Shown piece after piece: positions 42,926-52,834 of a DNA stretch of 64,000 nt (position 1 is its first letter; each line of letters starts with the position of its first letter). This DNA is from Anticarsia gemmatalis. Its lineage: Eukaryota; Arthropoda; Insecta; Lepidoptera; Erebidae. The stretch lies in assembly GCF_050436995.1 (NCBI RefSeq), contig NC_134754.1, positions 241,001 to 305,000 of the forward strand, in the 5' to 3' direction. The position numbers were made by a program, and so were the translations under genes. The notes under the pieces are model-generated. The model did not search any database. It had not been told where the DNA came from and was given only the letters and a program-made list of their open reading frames with translations.

Positions 42926-44202
42926 ACAAGTTCCTCTATCGCTTAGCAAATATATTACCGAATAAAGTTTAACAAAGAAATTTTACAAATAACAACAAAA
43001 GTTAATAGTTATTTTAATAACAAATCAATAATAACAAAAAGGAAAACACATACTCTTATGTCACACAGGTACAATAATTTATAATTTATAAATCAGTGAA
43101 AAAATTCACGAAAATTATGTATTTCTGGGAAGCATCTTACTGCATTCTTGAGTCAGCTGAGTCATTAAACACGTTATTGTTTTACATTAAGTACAGTTGC
43201 TGCATACTTGTGTACAATGAGAACAACTGGTCCTCTTTTGTCTTCAAAAGGTTTGGAAGCAGTTCCTGACTCGCATCTTTAGTATGAAGATTCTTAGTAA
43301 AACTGTGACACATAGGAATTCCAAGTGTTTGATAAAAAAATTTTGGTGCATGAAGGCTGGTTTTTGTTTATGGAGAAGGTCTTCTTTGTATTTGGATTAG
43401 TTTTTGCGCAGCTCTTGCGGTTTCGCTAGCGTGAAAAATAAACAAACAAATTATGAATATTATAATTTTGATTTTAATACGTCTTTAACATTAACCCTTC
43501 TTATTCACAAACATACTATAAACTTATTTTAGTTAAAAAAAAACTACTATAATATGTTTTCTCTTTTTCATTTCGCTAAGGAGTGAAAGAAACAAAACTA
43601 CAACCCTTCATAACTTCATATATTTTTATGAATAAATGTTTATCTATATGATAATCCCGCGATGAAAGTGCGTGATTATTTATCCGTATATTATTATTTC
43701 CGCTATTGTTCAATGACATACAGAAATCCTGACGAAGCATTGTCATTTAACTAGAGATTCATATAATTATTCTAAAACACTAACTAACACTCAATTTATA
43801 CATAAAGATCTAAATTATACAAATGTTGTTAGTTATTGTTTTATTACCTGTTACTAACTGTTCGTGTGTTGTTGCTCGACATATAAACTCATTATAGTGT
43901 AAACATAAATACTTTTGAAGGTCACGGCACCACTTGTACCTTAAAAGAAACGTTTTGTTTAGACATGCTAACATATGTTAAATATGGATTTTTGATGTCA
44001 TTTCTGGTGTGACTATTCTGGTGTAATATTATAAAAATAAATGTTCAAAAATAATAGGATCTCTCGTACCAAAAACACCACAGTAAACGACTCATATGTA
44101 GGTGACTAGCTTCAATTACAATTAGTTGTCAAGAGCGTATTGACCGTGAGATAAATATTAGTCAGATGTTAAAATTAAAAGCTGATTAACTAATATCTCA
44201 CT

Positions 44203-44316
44203 AAGAGGATAATCATATCAGCTTTACAATTTGATAATAAACGAGAAGGAAAATAATTTCCGCACTTTATTCACACCGCCCCACACAAGCACTTAACACA
44301 CGAGACTAGTGACAAG
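44203..44316 (+). promoter_or_regulatory. promoter and leader of gene G, homologous to that of F
   Basis: Contains GATAATCATATCAGCT, TTTGATAATAAACGAGAAGG, AAAATAATTTCCGCAC, TTATTCACACCGCCCCACAC and CACGAGACTAGTGACAAG, all also found before gene F. The conservation stops abruptly about 115 nt upstream of the ATG, marking the edge of the duplicated block. Confidence 0.6.
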
Positions 44317-47300
44317 ATGGACGTAAAGACTGAAGAACAGAGAGATGTGAAACGTAAGATAGACTTAGACACGATCCTTGTAGAAGAAATAGGTCAGTTC
44401 GGCAAGTTTCAGTTGAGGACTTACGTCCTTGCTGTTATTGTGGCTATATTTTCCTCGTGGGTGTCCACTGAGTATGTGTTTACGAGTGCGAGAATTAATA
44501 CCAGGTATGTAACCATGACCTTTAATTACTAAATCAGGTTGAAATAGCTCAAAATTGCATGAAGACTATAGTGGACATGTTCTGTAAGCAAAATTTTATA
44601 GAATCTGCTCCTAATGAGCAGATAGCCTATTTATTTAAGAAGAAATAATTCATAAAATTAGGTCGGGGAAAAAGTCTTTTCGCATTATAGTATGTATGAA
44701 CTCGTAATAAAATCTCTTTGGCTTCAAGAATCACAAATGAGTACACACGGTTCATTAGGTTTCTTTCAGTGAGCTCGTGAGGTACCCAAATATCGAGCTT
44801 GTTTTGTGTAGAGAAAATATTTTATTACAAGTTCATGCATACTATAATGCGAAAAACCTTTTTCCCCGACCTAATATTATAATGCAACGGGTCTTAAACG
44901 CGTTTGAAATTGAAAGTTGGGATGACGATGCTATTCGATCGAAACGTCGCTCTGGTAAACAGATAAAACCATTGCATTATAATATTATATTATGGTTCGA
45001 GAGTTTAAAACCAATCGATGAAACTATTGTCTTCAAACTGTATGTCTAGGTTGCTACATCACAATAAGTTGTTCTTTGTCAACACAATCATGTTGAGACT
45101 TTAACCCTTCCTCTAGAAAATAATACTCTATCTCAATTGCTTCATATGTATATCTCTTATATTCTTCTTTATTTCAGGTGTTTGATCCCTGAATGTGATG
45201 GAGACCAGCCAGAATGGTCTCCCTACTGGCTGCCAAACGCACTGCCTCTGGCCTCCAATCAGATGTCATTAGATAACTGTCAGCGTTTCGGCAATGTGTC
45301 TGTTCTGCCACGTGTAGTCGACAGTGACACTTGTCCGAGCTCACTGTTCGACAGAAGCAGGAGGCTACCTTGTGACGAGTATGTCTATGAGAATACCAAT
45401 ACTGTTGTATATGATGTAAGTTGAAATCATTACGTATTTTAAAGGTATTTTGTGAAAGTCATCTTTGGTAGCCCGCAGCCAGTTAAGCAAACCTTGGCGC
45501 GGTCATTCCATAGATGGGTGACCGCAGAGTGGTATTTGAACAGGGCGTCTCCGTGCTTCGGAGGGCATGTAAAAGGTCGGTCCCAGTTGTTGTCAATTAA
45601 GATAACAGTCGTTAAGCCACGTCAAAGGCCTTCGGGCGGCTTGAACAACTTTGACACTAGGTTGACCACTAACCATACGTCAAGAAGAAGGTAGCTTGCA
45701 AAAAGCATTATCTTGCCACTAATCTTCTCTTAAGGATCTTCGAGTAATGATTTCTTTCATATCATGCTGACTTTTAGAAAGCAAGATATAGATTACATTT
45801 GACAAAAATAAGTGGCAACCTTGTGACGGATATGTCTTTGAGAATACGAATACTGTTGTATATGATTTAAGTTACAGTCTTTACATACTAAAAGTAATTT
45901 TGTGAATGTCATCTTTCATTGCCAGTAAAAAGCATTTCAGTTGATGTGTTTTATTTCACGTTTTTTAAGTGTGCTGTACTTTCTAGTAATGCTACATTTC
46001 ACTTAACATCCCATCTTAAATGAATGGCCATTTATGTTAGTGATTTAATTTATTGTTTACTATCTACTGTGTTACTAAACATAAGACACACGGTTTGTTG
46101 CTGAAAAAAAAATATTATGAGTTCATGAGAAACATGTAATATAATTATGTGTTTTGGTAAATTCTAAGGATGCCAAGTTTACTCATGCCCAGTTTCTGAG
46201 GCACATTTAGCGGCAGTTTATCTATTAAAACTATTTTTTTTATATGAGTTTAAACGCAATTGAATAGATAAACTACCGCTAAACGTATCTCAGAAAACCG
46301 GGGATCAGTTTTATTTTTCACCGTGTTTTTTCCTTTTTAGTTTGGTCTAGCATGCAACGAATGGGCGCGAACAATGATCGGTACAATAGGTACGCTAGGC
46401 GCACTAGTCGCTCAGCCCGTCACCGGCTACATCTCAGACCGATGGGGGCGTCGCGTGGCGCTCTCCATCACGGCCTTCAACTCTGGCTGGCTTGGGGTCC
46501 TGAGGTACTGGGCTGGCACTTACATTGGCTTCGTGGTGTCTAAGTTTGTGGAAGCCGTTGTGGGCTCTGGTAGTTATTCCAGCGCTTACATCTTAAGTAA
46601 GTATCTTTATATCATTAAGATATTGTAGTTGTTATAATATGGGTAGTATCTTACGTTAAGAGAGTGTTCTGGTCTATTGTCATTAAAATAATTTTACTCT
46701 CATTCATAGTGATGGAGTTCATGGGTCCCAAATACCGAGTGGCAGCCGGCGCTTCCATGATGACCTTCTTCTCAATCGGGCATATTCTTATGGCTTTATT
46801 AGCATGGGCTTTCCCGTACTGGAAACACCTTACACTAGCACTGTACATCCCACAACTACTAACAATTTCATACTTCTGGTTGATATCTGAGTCAGCTCGC
46901 TGGTATATGAGTAAAGGACGTTTTGAGGAATCAGAAGCTTTGTTGAAGAAAGCAGCAAGGGTGAACGGGAGACAGTTGTCAGATAAATCTTTGGAGGCGT
47001 TACGACAGAACGCGATAGAGGAGGCTAAGAGAAGAGCCTTGGAGTCGGAGACTGCGAGCCAGGAGTGGCTGGTGATGACCGTGTTCAGACATAAGCGAGT
47101 ATTACTCCGGTGTATAGTAGCACCTATCTGGTGGATGACTAGCACATTCGTCTCCTTCGGCCTGACTATCAATGCAGTGAATTTATCAGGAAACAGATAC
47201 CTGAACTATATGTTGGTAGCGTCAGTAGAGATCCCTGGCCACTGGGTCGCGGTGTATCTTTTGAAGAAGATTGGAAGAAAACCAGTGCTTATTCTGTCGT

Positions 47301-48433
47301 TTTGGTTGTGTGCTGCGTGTCAGATAGCTTATGTCTTCATTCCTGAAGGTAAGCATTTATTTATACTACTTAAGATTATAATATATTAGGCTAGTTTTAA
47401 TAGCGCCTTAAGATAAAGATATGTGCTACTATTAAACATTTTGCTATTAAGTGTTGTAATAAATATTAATGACTTACTTGATGTTATAGCAATACTATTG
47501 GTGGCTAACTATAGCATTTCTGAATAATTTTGTTGTGCCCTGGTCCAGTTTTTTTTCCTGTTTTTCTGTAATATCTAATAACTTGTAAAGTAATGGTGCA
47601 GAGACGGTCTGACTGACAGGTTAGGCAAACCGTAACCGCAAGATGCTTGAGTTGTTCTAGCTCTTCTGTAAATTTTGCAGGTTATTACGAGATATCCCTG
47701 ACGGTATACCTGGTGGCCAAGTTCAGTATAGCGATGGAAGTAGTGGCGGTGTACATATACACGGCGGAGCTGTACCCCACCGTGAGGAGACAGAGTCTGT
47801 TCGCGTTCACCTCCATGATAGGACGAGTGGGCTCCATGCTGGCGCCGCTTACACCTGCCTTTGTGAGTATCGCACTTGGTAGTATAATAATTAACTATAC
47901 CATTACAGAAGGGCACGTTTGAATTCCGTGTGATGTTCTTTTTTTGTAAAATTATAGCATTGACTTCTTGACTTCCAATTTGAAGTTTGGTGAAGATTTA
48001 TGTCTACATTCTAGAAACGGTTGTACATTTTTAGGAAAAACGGGGTTTGACACTAAAGCTGAAAATTATCATTTTTACGACATAGGATTATCAACATTCG
48101 CAAATGTTTTCGAATTCGCAAGGTTTGTGAGTAACTTGATGTTGGCATATCTAAATTGTAACAGGTCAGGGTTTTGCCATCAGTACACCACACTGGTCAA
48201 GTGTGGCTTGGAATCTCTCTTTTCGAAAATAGGGAAATATAAGGAAATCGTATTGTTTTATATTCCAGGGCGAGCAATGGTTTGAGGAGCTGCCATTCGT
48301 GTTGTTCGGCAGTATGGCGCTGCTGGCGGGAGCGCTGATCTTCCTCACGCCGGAGACGAGAGGAACTAAGCTGCCTGACACCTTCGAAGAGGCTAATAAT
48401 ATTGGCCGCAATGTTGACAAGACTGAAAAATGA
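44317..48433 (+). CDS. SLC22-type organic cation transporter, gene G
   Basis: Complete member, 555 aa. The exons are 44317-44504, 45178-45415, 46341-46596, 46710-47348, 47681-47862 and 48269-48433. The start is GACAAGATGGA as in F. N-terminus identical to F; TM1 end changed from FVAWGSTEYVFTTAR to FSSWVSTEYVFTSAR. The loop is CLIPECDGDQPEWSPYW, DNCQRFGNVS, DTCPSSLF and PCDEYVYEN. Exon 3 has ACNEWART where A-E have ACDEWRRS. Then SDRWGRR, SESARWYMSKGR, EIPGHW, KKIGRKPVL, AELYPTVRRQ and the same tail as F (TRGTKLPDTFEEANNIG). Intron 1 holds a mariner MITE. Intron 2 holds a 5S-derived SINE, a dead partial copy of exon 2 and a palindromic MITE ending 38 nt before exon 3. Intron 3 is 113 bp. Confidence 0.93.
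44658..44874. mobile_element. mariner-type MITE, intron 1 of gene G
   Basis: Ends TTAGGTCGGGGAAAAAGTC and CCTTTTTCCCCGACCTAA are inverted repeats, continuing TTCGCATTATAGTATGTATG / CATGCATACTATAATGCGAA. The interior is the reverse complement of the 16152-16364 copy. No transposase. Confidence 0.7.
45473..45689 (+). mobile_element. 5S-rRNA-derived SINE, variant 1, with 6-bp target duplication, intron 2 of gene G
   Basis: GGTAGC at 45467-45472 and 45690-45695 flanks 217 bp. The head CAGTTAAGCAAACCTTGGCG continuing CGGTCATTCC and ATAGATGGGTGACCGC follows the 5S rRNA internal promoter closely. The tail has GTTGTCAATTAAGATAACAG and GGCCTTCGGGCGGCTTGAAC and ends in CAAGAAGAA. The same intron of gene F has the uninterrupted sequence CATCTTCGGTAGCTTGCAAG, the empty site. 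Confidence 0.8.
45813..45936 (+). pseudogene. partial duplicate of gene G exon 2 with dead splice donor
   Basis: GGCAACCTTGTGACGGATAT, GTCTTTGAGAATACGAATAC and TGTTGTATATGATTTAAGTT repeat the last 55 nt of exon 2 (from 45361) and the first about 70 nt of intron 2. The donor GTAAGT has become TTAAGT, so this copy cannot end an exon in the normal way. It lacks the 5' half of exon 2 and an acceptor, and it lacks the SINE found downstream of the real exon. Confidence 0.75.
46188..46303. repeat. palindromic MITE, intron 2 of gene G
   Basis: CCCAGTTTCTGAGGCACATT, TAGCGGCAGTTTATCTATT, then after a T-rich loop AATAGATAAACTACCGCTAA and TCTCAGAAAACCGGGG. Same element as 29504-29619 in gene E. The right end is 38 nt from exon 3. 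Confidence 0.75.
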
Positions 48434-48527
48434 TATTCTTTTATAATTCGTATTTAATTTTTTATTTTATGACCTTTGTTAAGTAGTAAGAGTTTGAAAG
48501 ATGTGGAACTTGCAAAGAGTATGATTG

Positions 48528-48605
48528 CCTTTCCGTGGCTCAGTAGTTTAGGTCGCCACGCCGCTACCATTGCGTCGGGAGGTCGTGGGTTCGGTTCCCA
48601 TACGA
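48528..48605 (+). repeat. tRNA-derived SINE second family, 5' fragment
   Basis: TTTCCGTGGCTCAGTAGTTT, AGGTCGCCACGCCGCTACCA and GGTCGTGGGTTCGGTTCCCA match the head of the reverse element at 6575-6781. The A and B boxes are tRNA-like, but there is no cloverleaf I would call a functional tRNA. Confidence 0.65.
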
Positions 48606-49262
48606 ATCACGTAATGTTAAAATTAAATAATTAAAAAACCTTGATATATTACACCCTTATTCTTGTTAATCACTCCTATAATACCATCACTCACCACTCC
48701 TATAATAATACTAAAACATTTTGATGGACAAAATGTGTCAAAATGTTTAAAAATAGTCTGATTTATTTACATCATTATGTCGTTTATCACTTACGCATAT
48801 TCAAAACCACGCTACTTTGTGAGAGAGAATAACTAAAAATATATAAAAATAAAAAATACAACAATTTGGTTTTTAGGGATCTATACAAACGGGAACCTAT
48901 TGTTAATTTATAATAACTACAAGATAAAATATAGGTACTTTATGGCACATTGAGCCATCTACACTCACCATTTTTTTTTCATCGATCATATAGTATTTTT
49001 TTTACCCTGGGAAATCTTTTCACGCGGCCAAAGTAACTAGCAGTAACTAATGTTAAATACTGCACTGCGGAACCTCCCCGGTCGCCCGACTCACACTTGA
49101 CACGTTTTTTCTCGTTGTGTCCAAACTAGTTTTCTGTCACACGACTTCCTAATAGATGTATCCTAAACTAAATACTAATATTAAATAATAAATAGTAAAA
49201 TCACGAACTTTCGATACAATCAAGTTTCAATCAAGCATTCTGACATTTGAACAACATTTTAC

Positions 49263-49495
49263 ACGATCGGCGCAGTGGTTAAAGTCACCTCGCCGCAATC
49301 ACTGCAGCGTGTGGCGGGATCAAATCCCACCCGGTAAATATTTGTGTGATTAATTTATCTATATAACTATGTATTTTGAATATTTTAGAATTATTTAAGT
49401 ATGTTTATCAGTTATTTGGTTGCCATAGCACAAGCTATGCTCAGTTTGGAATCAAATGACCATGACGTGTGAGTTGTCCAATAATATTTATTTAT
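49263..49495 (+). repeat. tRNA-derived SINE (CAGTGGTTAACGTGGTC family)
   Basis: GATCGGCGCAGTGGTTAAAG, GGGATCAAATCCCACCCGG, TTATCAGTTATTTGGTTGCC, ATAGCACAAGCTATGCTCAG and GTGTGAGTTGTCCAATAATA, with an (ATTT)n tail. Confidence 0.75.
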
Positions 49496-49967
49496 TTTGA
49501 TACACTAGAGGAAGAATCGCAAAATTTAACTGCACTTTTAGTATTCTTATTAGCTCCTTTGTGAAATTGGTTTATTTTTATTTTATTAAGTCATCAGTTG
49601 CTATTTCTAAATAGAAGGAATATATACAAGTGATAGTGATGAGTGACCTTTACGCAGTCTCTTCAAAATGTCAACAATGTCAAGTTCAAGGCTATGACCT
49701 CTTGCTAAGCTATGGTCGATTAAGTTAAAATTATTCATTTTATTTATATCACTTCTTGGGGACATTTCTAAAATTATTTAGATATTCATAATATACGCAT
49801 GCTAGACAAAAAAGGTATAGTATGAAATATGCGTTATATTTTGCCATTTATAAACTTAGTCCCATAAAATAAGGAGTGGACCTATAACCGTAATATTGGC
49901 TCTGGCTTTGACAACTTATCCAACGCCTGACGATTAAAAATATTTCAATACAATAATAAAGACATAA

Positions 49968-50243
49968 CAGTGATAGCCGAGTGGCATAAGTTGACATCTC
50001 CCACGCAAGTGGTCGCAGGTTTGAACCCGAGGCAACACAACAATGACTTTTCGAGGTTATGTGTGCATTAAAAATAATTTTCACATGCTCCAACGGTGAA
50101 ATCGTGAAGAAACCTTGCATGCCTAAAAATTTCTTCTTTTTTAGTCCTCAACCCGCACTTGGCCAGCGGTGAACTGAAGGCCTAACACCTCCCTCATTAC
50201 GGGAGGAGACCCTTGCCCAGCAGTGGGATATTATTGTGTTAAT
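49968..50243 (+). repeat. tRNA-derived SINE (CCCAGCAGTGGGA family), near full length
   Basis: The head GTGATAGCCGAGTGGCATAA (A box) and GGTCGCAGGTTTGAACCCGA (B box), then AATGACTTTTCGAGGTTATG, CACATGCTCCAACGGTGAA, CCTTGCATGCC, CCCTTGCCCAGCAGTGGGAT, and a T-rich tail. The clearest reference copy in the window. Confidence 0.8.
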
Positions 50244-50509
50244 TTTTTTATTTTTATTTTATAAAGACCAATACTTAGCACTCTTCCCGACCCGAGAATC
50301 GAACCTGAAACCTTGTGATCAACAGATACACTACATAAACACATCTATGAGTAGATGACAGACATGTGTGTAGTAGTACCCAACCACTCATATCACAGTG
50401 TAGCAGTCCAAATTATAATAATGAGTGTGAAAATCTCTTAGTTTTGTTAAACACGTACTCATATGAAAATAACAGACATAATGTCGCGTATGTGGACGTG
50501 GTGTCGGTG

Positions 50510-50684
50510 ACATGCGCCGGCGCATGGCAGCCCGCGGCCGACAGCGCAGCGAGGCGCGCGCGCCGCTCGCACACACACCCGCACCGGTCACACACAGCCG
50601 CACGAACACAAACACACTATTTTATATGTTTTCGAGTTATTGTGCAGTGATGTTCTTTTATTTGTGATTATTTTTTTTTAATGG
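50510..50684 (+). promoter_or_regulatory. CpG-rich patch with downstream splice donor: possible first exon of an off-window gene
   Basis: From about 50510 to 50600 the sequence switches from AT-rich to GC- and CpG-rich (GCGCCGGCGCATGGCAGCCC, GCGGCCGACAGCGCAGCGAG, GCGCGCGCGCCGCTCGCAC). An AT-rich stretch follows, then AATG|GTGAGTAAAT at 50681-50690, a strong donor. This is the look of a 5'-untranslated first exon of a gene with a long first intron. No protein match was possible and no acceptor was identified in the window. Confidence 0.35.
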
Positions 50685-51639
50685 TGAGTAAATAAATTTA
50701 AAATATTTTTTTTGAAATTTTATATTATTATAGTTTTATCATATAATAATATGAAATTTCTTTTTATATGAGTACGGTCGATATATATTTTATGACAATT
50801 TTTTTTTATATAAGCATTGTTCAGTGAATATAATTTTCTCTTTAGTACGTATGTGTATGTATGTAATGTATGGACGACAAATATTCGCGTTATGTTTTCA
50901 TAATAGAATGCGTCGAGTCATCCGCTTCCGCCTTGGTTTACTTGCGACAGTATGTTAGTTTTCACGTGAAACTCTCGTAAAATCATCGTAAATTATTATG
51001 AAAAACTACCGATATTAATGTCGGTCTAGACTTCGTGTTTTTTAATTTCGTTTTCTAAATCTTACTATACTAATTATCAACATGCTTAAAAAGGGGCGTA
51101 GATTTTTCTTTTAGTACCCAAGTATGAGTAATAGAGAGTAATTTTACACCGTTTTATTCCCTAGATGATAGAAGATTATAAGTAAAATAATATAAAATTA
51201 TATACAATAGTCATTCTCGAAATAATAATATTTGAAACGCATCCAAAATAAAAATAAAATGTTTACCTGCGTCACTTTTCGCTTAGAACTTTACGCAAGC
51301 ACATTGACGTAAGAAGATTGAATTATACTTAAACTTAACCGTTGAAATCATAAAATTAGTGTTTGTAGTATTAAATATACAAAATATATCTTTCACTTTA
51401 TGCGTTAAACTTTAATCATGCTTTCAATCCAAAGTATTCTCGATTTATCGTTAAAATTCTATATTGGTAAAAAAATAATTAAACAACGAAGTAAAACATC
51501 GTATGAAAACCTCGCATAGCCTGATAGCTCTGAAACAGCCATTAAAGGAATACGAAATCCCCAACTCACACTGTGTGAAATAAGGTACAATCTCTCCTCT
51601 TTCCTTGAGAAGACCCTTTCCCACTAAAGGAAAGCGCCC

Positions 51640-51838
51640 ATCACCAGTTGTGCGGTTATTCCATAGACGGGTGTCCGCTTATGGCTTGGTGGTATTTGAA
51701 CTGGGCGGCTTCGTGTTTCGCAGGGCACGTCAAACGACGGTCCTGGCTGTTGTCTACTAAGATAACAGTCAATAAGCCACGTCAAAGGCTTTCTAGCGGC
51801 TTGAACAACTTTGACGCTAGGTTGACTACTAACCATAA
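51640..51838 (+). repeat. 5S-rRNA-derived SINE, variant 1 (5'-truncated)
   Basis: TGCGGTTATTCCATAGACGG, then GTGTCCGCTTATGGC, GGTATTTGAACTGGGCGGCT, GTTGTCTACTAAGATAACAG and TAGCGGCTTGAACAACTTTG match the 45473-45689 copy from its middle onward. Confidence 0.65.
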
Positions 51839-52834
51839 GATAAAATTTAAAAAAATTGCTCTCACGTGTTTGTATTTATTTTATCTATTTAACATAATTT
51901 ATAGCAGAGACGTATTTCTTAAATATTTTCTACATAATTTCTAGATGAGGATGCTAATAGACTATCTCGTTTTTTTTGTATCATAATATTTACATACAGG
52001 TTTCAATATGAACAGGTGGTATCTATTTCATAAATAAAAAAAGTAAAATATGCTTTAGTCTGCGGTTTGAGGGAAGAAAGAAATTGTTTTAAAATCTATA
52101 TATAAAAATGAATTCCTATTTCCATTGGTCACGCCATCACACGCGAACGGCTGGACCGATTTCACTAATTATTTTTTTATAATATTCCTTGAAGTATGGG
52201 AATGGTTCTTAGGGAGACGAAAAAGATAAATAATGATTTATGACTTACTTATTTATTTATTAAATTTCGGCTGTTAGGCGATACGAAGTTTGCGGGATTA
52301 GCATATAATATAATTCATAATTAATAGTATTTGATCAAGATACCTTGGAATGTTAATTCTTTAATCAATCACGTAAAAGCAGCTGAGTAAATTGTAAATA
52401 AATTTAACACGCGTTTATTCTATAACTCGGTAAGGTTATACATAAGATACGTTGGATTATAAAACAAAACGCAATTTGAATACTAAGGTAAGTCCTAGAA
52501 GGCTTTACTCACAACTATCTCTAGGTTGACTTGGGTACTAGGTGGTAATTGAGACTATAAATCAGCGCTCGATACTTAAAGAATGCATAGAAAAATTGTG
52601 GAGAAATATTTTGCGATTAAAAAGAGTGGCCAGGACTTAGTTGTTCTGAACTGGCGGTAAATTGCCTGAGTAATAATTGCATCCAATTGTAGCTCAATTT
52701 GCTACCACTATCGACTACTAAAATCTGATCAACGCCTCTAAAGGGCTTCGTAGGAACTATTTTGGCAGTAAATTTTAACTGTTATGTTCGGCCACTTTTG
52801 TGATGTACAATCAAACATAGTCACAATCTTTCAT

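Larger units (their letters stand above)
40326..44316. other. 4-kb head-to-head spacer between F and G
   Basis: No coding region recognised. It contains the mirror-image promoters of F and G at the two ends, a 1.1-kb element with about 300-bp terminal inverted repeats (41073-42209), a 5S-type SINE in the loop of that element, and a second reversed SINE at 42588-42925. The rest (42.9-44.2 kb) is AT-rich and looks unique. Confidence 0.65.
48434..50509. other. gene-free flank right of the transporter array
   Basis: No coding gene. Holds the 3' UTR of G, a 5' fragment of the second tRNA-SINE family (48528-48605), a tRNA-SINE at 49263-49495 and a nearly full tRNA-SINE at 49968-50243. The remainder is AT-rich. 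Confidence 0.6.

Noticed and set aside
44777..45049. 90-codon plus-strand ORF beginning in the mariner MITE
   Set aside because: Its first third is MITE sequence. The second part (MQRVLNAFEIESWDDD...) may be a transposon fragment, but I do not recognise it and it lies in an intron of gene G.
36885..48433. F/G inverted pair as an assembly artefact
   Set aside because: The arms differ by many substitutions, a SINE with target duplication, a ghost exon and distinct introns 1. They are therefore two real loci.
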